In this document: positions 40,726-48,950 of the stretch, one piece after another
Layout of the letters: every line of letters begins with the position of its first letter
Numbering within the stretch: the first letter of the stretch is position 1
DNA from: Candidatus Borkfalkia stercoripullorum
GTDB taxonomy: Bacteria; Bacillota; Clostridia; Christensenellales; Borkfalkiaceae
Direction: 5' to 3'
Assembly: GCA_019119395.1 (NCBI GenBank)
Contig: DWXC01000019.1
Location: 21,847-85,846 of the forward strand
DNA length: 64,000 bases
Made by a program: the position numbers and the translations under genes
Notes under the pieces: model-generated
Told to the model about the DNA's origin: nothing
Seen by the model: the letters and a program-made list of their open reading frames with translations, nothing else
Database searches by the model: none

Positions 40726-42480
40726 GTGAACGAACAGCAAGACATGCCCGAGCAGGAAGCAGGCAGCGAAAGTATCCTGCAAAAGATCGTTCAGCTTTTG
40801 GACGAAAACAGGACGGACGACCTCCAATCCGTCATCGAAGGGCTTTCGGAAGAAGATCTTACGCACATTTTGGAATCTTTGGACGCCGATCACATGCCGA
40901 AGTTTTTCGGCTGCCTCGACAAGGAGGCCGCGGCGGACGTGTTCGTCCTGCTCAACAGCGATACGCAAAAGCGCATCCTCAAAGATTTCAGCGACGTAAA
41001 ATTGCAGGAAGTCACCGACGAGATCATCGACGACGACGTTGAAGAGCTTTTCGAAAGCATGCCGACGGACGTCGTGCACGAAGTCCTTCTCAAAGCGACC
41101 CCCGAAAACCGAAACGATAAGATCGTCGAGATCGTCGATTATCTCGAAGAGCGTAAATTTTCACAGCTGAAGCCGTTGCTCGCGGAGCTCGAACCCGCCG
41201 ACCTTGCGGAGATCTTTTCCGATCTGAGCGAAACCGATCTCCCCATCGTTTTCAGGCTGCTGCCCAAAGAACTTGCCGCGGAAACGTTCGTGGAAATGAA
41301 CAGTACCCAGCAGGAACTTCTGATACGGTCGTTTTCGGACAAAGAGCTCAAACTCATGCTCGAAGAGCTGTTCGTGGACGATACGGTCGACCTGATCGAA
41401 GAGATGCCCGCAAACGTCGTAAAGCGCATCCTTTTGCAGGCAGACAGCGAGACGCGCAAGGAGATCAACGAGATCCTCAAATATCCCGAGGACAGCGCGG
41501 GCAGCATCATGACGACGGAGTGTATTTCCCTGCGCGCGCACATGAGCGTGCGGGAATGCTTCGACAAGATCCGCAAAGAGGCGATCGACAAGGAGACCAT
41601 TTACACCTGCTACGTAACGGACGACCAGAAAAAGCTGCTCGGCATCGTATCGGTGAAAGATCTGCTCCTGCACGGTTACGACGAAAAGGTGGAATCGTTC
41701 ATGGAGAGCAACTTCATTTACGTGGACACCCAGCAGGATAAGGAGGAAGTGGCGAACCTCCTCTCTAAATACGACCTGCTCTCCGTGCCCGTCGTCGATC
41801 AGGAAAAACGGCTGGTCGGCATCGTCACCGTCGACGACGCGCTCGACGTCATCACCGAAGAGGCCACGGAAGATATTTCGTACATGAACTCGGTCACCCC
41901 TTCCGACAAACCCTACTTCGAAACGAGCGTGTTCAGCATTTATATACACCGCATACCGTGGCTGCTCATCCTCATGATCGGGGCGACGTTTACGGGCATC
42001 ATCCTCAACACTTACGAGGCGCGGCTCGTTTCCGTGCTTGTCGCTTGCGTGCCTATGGTCATGGGCACTGCGGGCAACGCGGGAAGCCAGGCTTCCGTCA
42101 CCGTCATCCGCGGCATGACCCTCGACGAGATACGACCGAGAGACATCCTTAGAGTGATCTGGAAAGAACTTCGCGTGGCGCTCATCGTAGCGGTTTCCGT
42201 AGGCGCGGTGTGTTTCGCAAAACTGTTTTTCCTCGACGGGATGGCGTTCGGCTACGACTATAAACCGATTTACTGCCTTGCGACCGCCGTGGCGATCGCA
42301 TTCGCCGTCATCGTGGCGAAGATCGTCGGGTGCTGCGTGCCGATCTTTGCGAAAGCCATTCATATCGACCCCGCGGTGTTCGCCAACCCCTTTATCACGA
42401 CCATTACGGACGTTCTGTCCCTGCTCATTTTCTGCGGCGTCACGATCGGGCTGTTCGGCCTCGTCGAGCCCTTGGTTTAA
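40726..42480 (+). CDS. mgtE: Magnesium transporter MgtE (GTG start preferred)
   Basis: MgtE N-domain, CBS pair, C-terminal TM region 'AGNAGSQASVTVIRGMTLDEI'; GTG 8 nt after AAAGGAGG, whereas the ORF-track ATG lies at the -10 element. Confidence 0.93.
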   Translation: MNEQQDMPEQEAGSESILQKIVQLLDENRTDDLQSVIEGLSEEDLTHILESLDADHMPKFFGCLDKEAAADVFVLLNSDTQKRILKDFSDVKLQEVTDEIIDDDVEELFESMPTDVVHEVLLKATPENRNDKIVEIVDYLEERKFSQLKPLLAELEPADLAEIFSDLSETDLPIVFRLLPKELAAETFVEMNSTQQELLIRSFSDKELKLMLEELFVDDTVDLIEEMPANVVKRILLQADSETRKEINEILKYPEDSAGSIMTTECISLRAHMSVRECFDKIRKEAIDKETIYTCYVTDDQKKLLGIVSVKDLLLHGYDEKVESFMESNFIYVDTQQDKEEVANLLSKYDLLSVPVVDQEKRLVGIVTVDDALDVITEEATEDISYMNSVTPSDKPYFETSVFSIYIHRIPWLLILMIGATFTGIILNTYEARLVSVLVACVPMVMGTAGNAGSQASVTVIRGMTLDEIRPRDILRVIWKELRVALIVAVSVGAVCFAKLFFLDGMAFGYDYKPIYCLATAVAIAFAVIVAKIVGCCVPIFAKAIHIDPAVFANPFITTITDVLSLLIFCGVTIGLFGLVEPLV

Positions 42481-42511
42481 AACAGCGCCGATCATCCCGA
42501 ACAAAAAACGG

Positions 42512-42553
42512 AAGCGCCGCGCCTCCCGATCGCGGGAGGCGCGGCGCTTTTTC
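42512..42553. terminator. Bidirectional terminator after mgtE
   Basis: AAGCGCCGCGCCTCCCG/CGGGAGGCGCGGCGCTT stem followed by TTTTCC. Confidence 0.85.
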
Positions 42554-42558
42554 CTGTT

Positions 42559-43491
42559 TCAGTTTTTCTTTTTAACGATCGCTTTGTACGGCTTGATGAG
42601 CCCTTTCGAGATGAGCTGTTCGTCCGTCCTGTACGGAAAATGATAGTCCATATAGATACATCCGACGTTTGCGACCTCAAATTTTTCGGCGAGCGCCGAG
42701 ATGAGCTCCTTGGCGTGTTTGACGGCACGGACGCCCGTAATGCGCAGCTTCATGGGCGTTTCGGCATAAGATCTCCTGTCCGACACATCGGAAAAGCGGT
42801 ACTTCGAATCCTCGTAATCGGCTGGATCGAGCGCCAGATAAAGGACGAGCGTTTTTCCGCCGATATTCAGCTTGGCGACCTTGTTTTTCCCGATCCGAAA
42901 ATTTTCGCACCCCTGGCACATACGGGAGCGTATCCCCGAAAGCCCCGCGAGGGCGTTTTTGAGTTCCGTATAAAAATCCTGCGCTTTTTCGTTCTGAATG
43001 AGCCGCGCCTTGAACGAACGGCGGTAACGGGTCACCTCTTCATACCCCGCGGGGAGCGCCTGCGCGCCCTTCGGCCCCGCTTCTGCGGCGGATTGCCGCA
43101 CGGGCGAATCGCTCATGATCTCCTCCGCCGCGCGGCGGGGAGAAACTTCCTCTCCCTCGCTCTCGTCGGCGAGCATTTCGGCGGCGATCTCTTCCGCGCA
43201 TTCTTCCCCGATCTCCGAGCGCGTTTCGGCCGTCGGCCCGCTCTCCGCGGAAGAACCGTCCGCAGCGGCGGCTTCCGAACCGAGTTCTTCGAGCGCTTCG
43301 CGCATTTTATAACGAAATTCCGCTTTTGCGCAGGGGTTCGTCTCCCCTTTCACGCAAAAGCCGCAAAAGCTCAGCGTGCCGCAAAGGTCGCGCCCCGCGC
43401 GCTCGCTCGCAAGCCATTTTTCCACGTCGAGCATCTGTTGCCTTGCAAGAAAATCGCTGCCCGCAATGGCAGTCAGGTCTTTCCCTTCCAT
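42559..43491 (-). CDS. Uncharacterised protein: N-terminal Cys cluster plus C-terminal 'RRSF-ARLIQ' domain
   Basis: 'CGTLSFCGFCVKGETNPC' and 'CQGC'; C-terminal half aligns by eye with part of 47199-48836. Confidence 0.6.
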   Translation of the reverse strand: MEGKDLTAIAGSDFLARQQMLDVEKWLASERAGRDLCGTLSFCGFCVKGETNPCAKAEFRYKMREALEELGSEAAAADGSSAESGPTAETRSEIGEECAEEIAAEMLADESEGEEVSPRRAAEEIMSDSPVRQSAAEAGPKGAQALPAGYEEVTRYRRSFKARLIQNEKAQDFYTELKNALAGLSGIRSRMCQGCENFRIGKNKVAKLNIGGKTLVLYLALDPADYEDSKYRFSDVSDRRSYAETPMKLRITGVRAVKHAKELISALAEKFEVANVGCIYMDYHFPYRTDEQLISKGLIKPYKAIVKKKN

Positions 43492-43614
43492 TTTTCCGCT
43501 CCTCTCGTTTTCCGTGCCCGTGTTCCGGCCCTTTTCCCATGTAATATTATAGTACAAATCTCCCGCAAAAGCAAGACTTGCGGGAGATTTTTTCATAATA
43601 AATTGCGTTTTCGC

Positions 43615-44337
43615 TTACCAGAACTGACGCACGCCCGCGGGCATCGCGTCCTCTTTTTCGTCTTCCGTCTGCTTTTCCAGGCTTTCGATGCGCTTTCGGA
43701 TGCCGAGCATGCGCGCGTCCGTCGCGGCAATGGTTTCGGCGCAGCTTTTCAGTTCCGCCGCGATCTCGGGGCGGTCGGCACTCTCCTTTTTGTACTTCAT
43801 CTGATGCTCGAGGCTCGCCCAAAAATCCATCGCGACGGTGCGCAGCTGTATCTCCACGCGCATCATCCGTTTCCCTTCCGAAAAGAAAACGGGTATTTCC
43901 ACGATCATGTGGTAGCTCCTGTACCCGTTGGGTTTGGGCTTGCGTATGTAATCTTTGACCTGCACGACGGTGATATCGTCCTGCACGGCGAGCATCTCCG
44001 CGACTTTATAAATGTCGTCTATAAACGGACAGATCACGCGGATGCCCGCCACGTCGTTCAGATATTCGGAGATCGCCTCGATCGTGATCGGCTTTCCCAG
44101 CCGTTTGAGCTTGCCGACGATGGATACGGGTTTTTTGACGCGGGAAGTGATGCTCTCGATCGGGTTGCGACCCGCTTTATAGGAAAGTTCTTCGTTGAGC
44201 ACCTCGAATTTTGTACGCACTTCGCGTATGGCGCAGTCGTAACGGGTCATCAGTTCCATAAAGCGGTTGACCTTTTCAAACGTACTTCCTTCGCCGCCCA
44301 AAAAATCTCCGATCAGTTCGTGTTCGCTTTCGTTCAT
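43615..44337 (-). CDS. Small alarmone synthetase (RelA/SpoT-domain GTP pyrophosphokinase)
   Basis: 240 aa; 'VEIPVFFSEGKRMMRVEIQLRTVAMDFWASLEHQMKYK', 'VAGIRVICPFIDDIYKVAEML'; no HD domain. Confidence 0.93.
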   Translation of the reverse strand: MNESEHELIGDFLGGEGSTFEKVNRFMELMTRYDCAIREVRTKFEVLNEELSYKAGRNPIESITSRVKKPVSIVGKLKRLGKPITIEAISEYLNDVAGIRVICPFIDDIYKVAEMLAVQDDITVVQVKDYIRKPKPNGYRSYHMIVEIPVFFSEGKRMMRVEIQLRTVAMDFWASLEHQMKYKKESADRPEIAAELKSCAETIAATDARMLGIRKRIESLEKQTEDEKEDAMPAGVRQFW

Positions 44338-44347
44338 GTATGACCTC

Positions 44348-45124
44348 TTATAGGAAAAATTCGGGATTTCGCCGCGCGGTGCAATTTTTCTCCAACCGCT
44401 CTTTCGCCGCCAAGACCCCTTCGTCCGTAAACGAACGGGCGCCCGCGGGGCAGAATTTTACGCACGCCGCGCACGCGACGCACCTGCCCAGATCGGTCAG
44501 ATCCGCCGCAATGTTGCATACGGGGCAGACGGATATGCACTTTCCGCAACGCGTACACTTTTCCGCGTCCGGGGCGGGCATTTTTTTAGGAGCAAGAAGA
44601 AACGGGCTGTACGCCTTGTAAGGCGCACCTTTCATCCGCTTCGTTATACCTTTGCCCGAAAGAACGTTTTCGTACGCGCCCAACGCAAAGGAGGAAGCCG
44701 CGACGAGATCGTCCGCGTCGGGGCGGGACGTACCCACTTTATCCGAATAGGAATGCTCGCCGATAAACGCCGCGGCCGCCGAAACGGCAAAACCCGCTTC
44801 TTCGAGCAGATCGCGCGTTTCCGCGAGCGCGTCGTCATAGTCGCGGTTTCCGTATACGGACAGCGCGACGGCGCGCGCGCCGTTCCCCGAAAGCCCCCGC
44901 AAAAAGGGCACGAGCAGCGGCGGCACTCTGCCGCCGTATACGGGCGCGCCGAATATGAGGACGTCGTCCTCCCCGAACGCGTATCCCCTCATGCGCGCCG
45001 CAAGCGGCGTGATATCCGCGATGCGCGTTTCGCACAGCATCCTTTCGAAAAAAACTTTCCCGACCGCGCTCACGATCTTTTTCGTCGCGTGCGTCGGGCT
45101 GAAATACATGAGCGTGAGCCGCAT
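44348..45124 (-). CDS. EFR1-type flavodoxin/4Fe-4S ferredoxin fusion
   Basis: Flavodoxin-like N-terminus 'MYFSPTHATKKI', then CTRCGKCISVCPVCNI and CVACAACVKFCP. Confidence 0.88.
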   Translation of the reverse strand: MRLTLMYFSPTHATKKIVSAVGKVFFERMLCETRIADITPLAARMRGYAFGEDDVLIFGAPVYGGRVPPLLVPFLRGLSGNGARAVALSVYGNRDYDDALAETRDLLEEAGFAVSAAAAFIGEHSYSDKVGTSRPDADDLVAASSFALGAYENVLSGKGITKRMKGAPYKAYSPFLLAPKKMPAPDAEKCTRCGKCISVCPVCNIAADLTDLGRCVACAACVKFCPAGARSFTDEGVLAAKERLEKNCTARRNPEFFL

Positions 45125-45192
45125 ATCATCCCCCATATTTGGCTTCCGAAAATATTCTATCACGAAAAAAACGTTTTGTAAAGCGCAAACGC

Positions 45193-45221
45193 AAAAAGCC
45201 TCCGTTTGACGGAGGCTTTTT
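45193..45221 (-). terminator. Terminator of the GntR/ABC operon
   Basis: AAAAAGCCTCCG-tttga-CGGAGGCTTTTT. Confidence 0.85.
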
Positions 45222-45231
45222 CTTCGGTTTT

Positions 45232-45837
45232 TCAGAAATCTTTATGCCGGTAGATCGTTAAAGAGACGCAAACGGAAACGGGCAGGCCTATGATCCCGAC
45301 CGCCAGAGCCGCCAAAGAACCGATAAGCGGCGCATATCCGCCCGTAAGGCCAATAAACGATGCCGCCCCCACGCACAGCGCCATGACAGCGACGACGAGC
45401 ACGACGTAAACCGTACGCGCCTTTTCCACACCCAGTTTGAATACGAGCGGCAGCACCCCGTCCGTCACCGCAAGCCCCAACCCGCCGAAGGCGAGCACCG
45501 TGTACAGGTTTTCCTCCGTGCAAAAGCCCGGAATGGCAAAAAACACGAACGATATGGCCCACACGGGCACAAAGATCGCCAATCCCAACGCATAGCGCGA
45601 GAGTGCGAGCGACTTTCTCGATACGCCCGAAGCGAGGGCGAATTTATCCCAATTGTCCTTTTCGTCATAGGAGATCGCAGAGAGGGGCGCGACGACTCCG
45701 CAGAAAATGGAAACGCCCGCATAAAAATAAATGTTGCCCGAGACCACCCCGACCGCAAAGAAAAAAACGACGATAAACGCATAATAGAGCATCTGCCCTT
45801 TCAGATTCATGATGTCCTTCAAAAAAGTCCCTTTCAT
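45232..45837 (-). CDS. ABC-2-type transporter permease
   Basis: Six-TM pattern; 'AISYDEKDNWDKFALASGVSRKSLALSRY'. Confidence 0.85.
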   Translation of the reverse strand: MKGTFLKDIMNLKGQMLYYAFIVVFFFAVGVVSGNIYFYAGVSIFCGVVAPLSAISYDEKDNWDKFALASGVSRKSLALSRYALGLAIFVPVWAISFVFFAIPGFCTEENLYTVLAFGGLGLAVTDGVLPLVFKLGVEKARTVYVVLVVAVMALCVGAASFIGLTGGYAPLIGSLAALAVGIIGLPVSVCVSLTIYRHKDF

Positions 45838-46685
45838 AACCGTTCCCCTCTGGAAAAATACAGCATGATGTCCTCTATTCCCGCCCGCTCGAGCGCCGTG
45901 CCCGCGGGCGCTTCATCGCGGTATACGAGCGCGCTCATGCCGAAACCGCCCGGAATATAGGCGGCGACGGCCCGCTTTCCGAGCGCGGCGACCTCTTCCG
46001 CCGAACCTCGGAATATCGCATACTTTTCTTTCAAAGCGTCCTTCTCTTCCGCGAATACGATCTTGCCGCCGTGGATAAACACAATATAATCGCACAGTTT
46101 TTCAAGGTCTGAAACGATGTGCGACGAAATGAGGACAGACCTGCTTTCGTCCTGCATGAAGTCGTATAAAATGTCGAGGATCTCGTCGCGCGCGACGGGA
46201 TCGAGCCCCGAGGTCGGCTCGTCCAGCACCAGAAGCCGCGCCTCGTGCGACAGCGCCACCGCGATCGCCGCTTTCTGCTGCATCCCACGCGAAAATTCAC
46301 GCATCTTTTTCTCCTCGGGGAGAGCAAATTTGCGGGCATACTCAAAAAAGCAGCCTTCGTGCCAGTTCCCGAAAACGTTTTTCATGACGGCGCTCACCTC
46401 TTTGAGCGTCAGGTTTTCGGGCAGGCAGTTTTCTCCGAGCACCGCGCCTATCCTGTTCTTTTCCTCTTTCGAAAGGGTTTCGGCGGGTTTCCCGAACACT
46501 TCCGCCTTGCCGCCGTCGGGGTTCACGAGTCCCAAAAGGCACTTGATCGTCGTACTTTTCCCCGCGCCGTTTTCGCCGATAAACCCGACGACGCAGCCTT
46601 CGGGCACGGCGAAGCTCACCCGATCGAGCGTGAAATCTCCGAATCTTTTGGTAAGGCCTATGACTTGCGCGTTGTTCATACTCAT
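45834..46685 (-). CDS. ABC transporter ATP-binding protein
   Basis: GENGAGKSTTIKCLLGL, FSRGMQQKAAIAVAL, LLVLDEPTSGLDPVAR. Confidence 0.96.
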   Translation of the reverse strand: MSMNNAQVIGLTKRFGDFTLDRVSFAVPEGCVVGFIGENGAGKSTTIKCLLGLVNPDGGKAEVFGKPAETLSKEEKNRIGAVLGENCLPENLTLKEVSAVMKNVFGNWHEGCFFEYARKFALPEEKKMREFSRGMQQKAAIAVALSHEARLLVLDEPTSGLDPVARDEILDILYDFMQDESRSVLISSHIVSDLEKLCDYIVFIHGGKIVFAEEKDALKEKYAIFRGSAEEVAALGKRAVAAYIPGGFGMSALVYRDEAPAGTALERAGIEDIMLYFSRGERL

Positions 46686-47056
46686 TCTCCTTTTAATATC
46701 AGGCGGAACATTTCTTCGATCTCTTCCGAAGAAGCGCCGCCCAGGCGCGCGAGTTCCACGCCTTCCGAAAATTTCTCCTCCGCCTGTTTGAGATGTTCTT
46801 CACGGATCAATTCCCCGTTTTTTTCCGCGACGAAACTCCCCTTGCCCTGCACCGTGCAGATGAACCCGTCGCGCTCCAAATCGTCGAAGGCGCGCTTCGT
46901 CGTGATCACGCTGATGCGCAGTTCCTTCGCAAGCGCGCGGATAGATGGCAGAAGCTCCCCTTCCTTGACCTCTCCGCGCAGGATCGCGCCTTTGATCTGG
47001 CTGTAGATCTGCTCGTAGATGGGCTTGTCGCTCGCGTTGCTGACGATTACATTCAT
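46682..47056 (-). CDS. GntR family regulator (YtrA subfamily)
   Basis: 'PIYEQIYSQIKGAILRGEVKEGELLPSIRALAKELRISVITTKRAFDDLERDGFI'; 4-bp overlap with the ABC gene. Confidence 0.93.
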   Translation of the reverse strand: MNVIVSNASDKPIYEQIYSQIKGAILRGEVKEGELLPSIRALAKELRISVITTKRAFDDLERDGFICTVQGKGSFVAEKNGELIREEHLKQAEEKFSEGVELARLGGASSEEIEEMFRLILKGE

Positions 47057-47074
47057 TTCGCCCTCCGAAAATTA

Positions 47075-47115
47075 ACTGTATATATACATTATATACAGTA
47101 TTCACAGATTGTCAA
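47075..47115 (-). promoter_or_regulatory. Promoter plus palindromic operator of the GntR/ABC operon
   Basis: Minus strand TTGACA-16-TATAAT; ACTGTATATA-n5-TATATACAGT overlaps the -10. Confidence 0.85.
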
Positions 47116-47147
47116 GCATATTCCTCAACTTTGCCGAAAATAATAAA

Positions 47148-47183
47148 AAAACCTGCCTGCGGCATTTGCCGAAGGCAGGTTTT
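47148..47183. terminator. Terminator hairpin
   Basis: AAAACCTGCCT...AGGCAGGTTTT downstream of 47199-48836. Confidence 0.75.
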
Positions 47184-47198
47184 AATGCAGATCGACTT

Positions 47199-48836
47199 TT
47201 ACGCTTTTCTGATCTTGACGACTCTGCCACCCGTCAGCGCGATCATTTTGACCGCGGGGAGAGAGAAATCGTTCGCTTCGATCGTGAGGGATTTATCCAG
47301 GCTGCCGCGCGCGAGCACTTTATATGCCGTCGCTTTTTTATCGACGAGCCCCTTTGCCTGCAACGCCGCCAGATCGACTTTCTCCCCTTCTCGGAAATTC
47401 GCCGAAACGGTATCGAGGTTGACGTACGAACGTTTCGCCCGCGCGGCGCGGGGCTGTTCCTCCGCCTCTTCCGCCAGGGCGACGAGCTGTTTCGCCGTCG
47501 CGTCGGAAATGAGGATCTCCGCCTCGTTCACGCTGACGCGGTCGGTAACGGTATATGCCGAAAGGCTCTCCACCGTAGCGCCCTCTTCGATGTATTGCTC
47601 GAGTTCTTCTTCGGTGACCGTTTCGCCCGTTTCGCGCTTGGCGTAAACTTTGATGAGACGTTTTTTGATGAGTTCATCCCGCTCTTCGTAAGGAATGTCG
47701 AGTTTTTCCTCAAAACGCTTGTAATCCAGCCCGAACTCCGCCGCGGCCTGCGCGATGAGTTCGATCGCATATTTGAAGCTGCGGCTGCCCGTGATTTTAT
47801 AGCGGACGGGCACGGCGGCGTAACGCTTTTTTTCGGAAACGTCGCGGAACGTGTATTTTTCGTCCACGGAAGCGGGCGCGAGCGCGAGATACAATATAAT
47901 GCTTTTGCGGTTGGCATTGATCTTGGCAAATTGTCTGCGCCCGACATTGTAGCTGTCATAATTCCAGCTGACGCGCTCTTTGACGCCTACATAAGACAGC
48001 AGTTCGCTGCGGAGACCGTTGTAATAATCCTTCATCTCGTCGTCCGCCTGAATGAGGCGGGCGCGGAAACTGCGCCTGTACTGTACAAACACCTTTGTAC
48101 CGCTTACAAGCGTAACGAGCGCGTTGTCGATCTCGTCCCCTTCCGACGCTTCGTCCTCGTCTTCGGTTTCTTCCTCGTCTTCCTCGGAAACAGATGTTTC
48201 GGCGGTTTTTTCCTCTTCGGAAGCGGAAACGTCCTGCAAGGGCGGTTCTTCCGCCGATTCTTCCTGCGGAGCAGGTTCAAAGGCGGGTTCTTCCTGCGGA
48301 GCCGGTTCGGACACGTTCTCCTCTTCCGCAACGGACGCTTCGGGTTCGCAAGCCTGCTCCTCTGCGGCAGGTTCTTCCCGCACGGCTTGCTCATCGAGCG
48401 ATGTTACGGCAGACGATTCGGCGGACGCGTTTGCAGGAACTTCCGAATCGTCCTGCGGAAGTTTTTCCTCGGCAATCTTTTCCCATTTGGCGTACAGGGT
48501 CATGCTCTTTGCGCTTGCCTGCACCGTCCCGTCCGCGCGCTTCGTACACGCGGCATCCGTATACCATCCTTCGAAAGTATACCCGTCGCGTTCCGGCGCG
48601 GGCAGTCTGACTGCCTTATGCCGCCCCGTCTTTATGACGGTCTTTTTCCCGTTGCCCTCGTCGAGGACGATTTTCGAACGGCGCGCCAGCAGAATAAGGC
48701 ACGCGACAAGCAAAACGACCGCCGCCGCGGCAACGATCATCAAAACGATCATCGTAGGGCCGCCCGTACCGCTGCGCAAGTCCTCCCAAAAAGACGAAAG
48801 CAATGCGCTATTGTAAAAAGCATTCACTCGTATCAC
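47199..48836 (-). CDS. Membrane-anchored multidomain protein: TM + InlB-type repeat + acidic linker + 'RRSF-ARLIQ' domain + uL15-like C-terminus
   Basis: TM 'MIVLMIVAAAAVVLLVACLILLARR'; 'DGYTFEGWYTDAACTKRADGT...MTLYAKWE'; C-term 'VNLDTVSANFREGEKVDLAALQAKGLVDK...LARGSLDKSLTIEANDFSLPAVKMIALTGGRVVKI'. Confidence 0.65.
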   Translation of the reverse strand: MIRVNAFYNSALLSSFWEDLRSGTGGPTMIVLMIVAAAAVVLLVACLILLARRSKIVLDEGNGKKTVIKTGRHKAVRLPAPERDGYTFEGWYTDAACTKRADGTVQASAKSMTLYAKWEKIAEEKLPQDDSEVPANASAESSAVTSLDEQAVREEPAAEEQACEPEASVAEEENVSEPAPQEEPAFEPAPQEESAEEPPLQDVSASEEEKTAETSVSEEDEEETEDEDEASEGDEIDNALVTLVSGTKVFVQYRRSFRARLIQADDEMKDYYNGLRSELLSYVGVKERVSWNYDSYNVGRRQFAKINANRKSIILYLALAPASVDEKYTFRDVSEKKRYAAVPVRYKITGSRSFKYAIELIAQAAAEFGLDYKRFEEKLDIPYEERDELIKKRLIKVYAKRETGETVTEEELEQYIEEGATVESLSAYTVTDRVSVNEAEILISDATAKQLVALAEEAEEQPRAARAKRSYVNLDTVSANFREGEKVDLAALQAKGLVDKKATAYKVLARGSLDKSLTIEANDFSLPAVKMIALTGGRVVKIRKA

Positions 48837-48950
48837 CTCCCGAATACATAAATTATATCACAAAACCGACAGCAAAGCAAGGCTTTTGCTCGTTTTTCGC
48901 AAATACGTATGCGCCAAAATGCGACACGATCCGCCGCGTCGCATTCCCGA

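Noticed and set aside
40521-40726. M-box riboswitch upstream of mgtE
   Set aside because: Distance from promoter to start is too short and no conserved structure is seen.
47109-48851. 580-aa plus-strand ORF
   Set aside because: Antisense to 47199-48836, whose protein has recognisable domains; Phe/Arg/Gly-rich pattern reflects the complement of Glu/Pro-rich codons.
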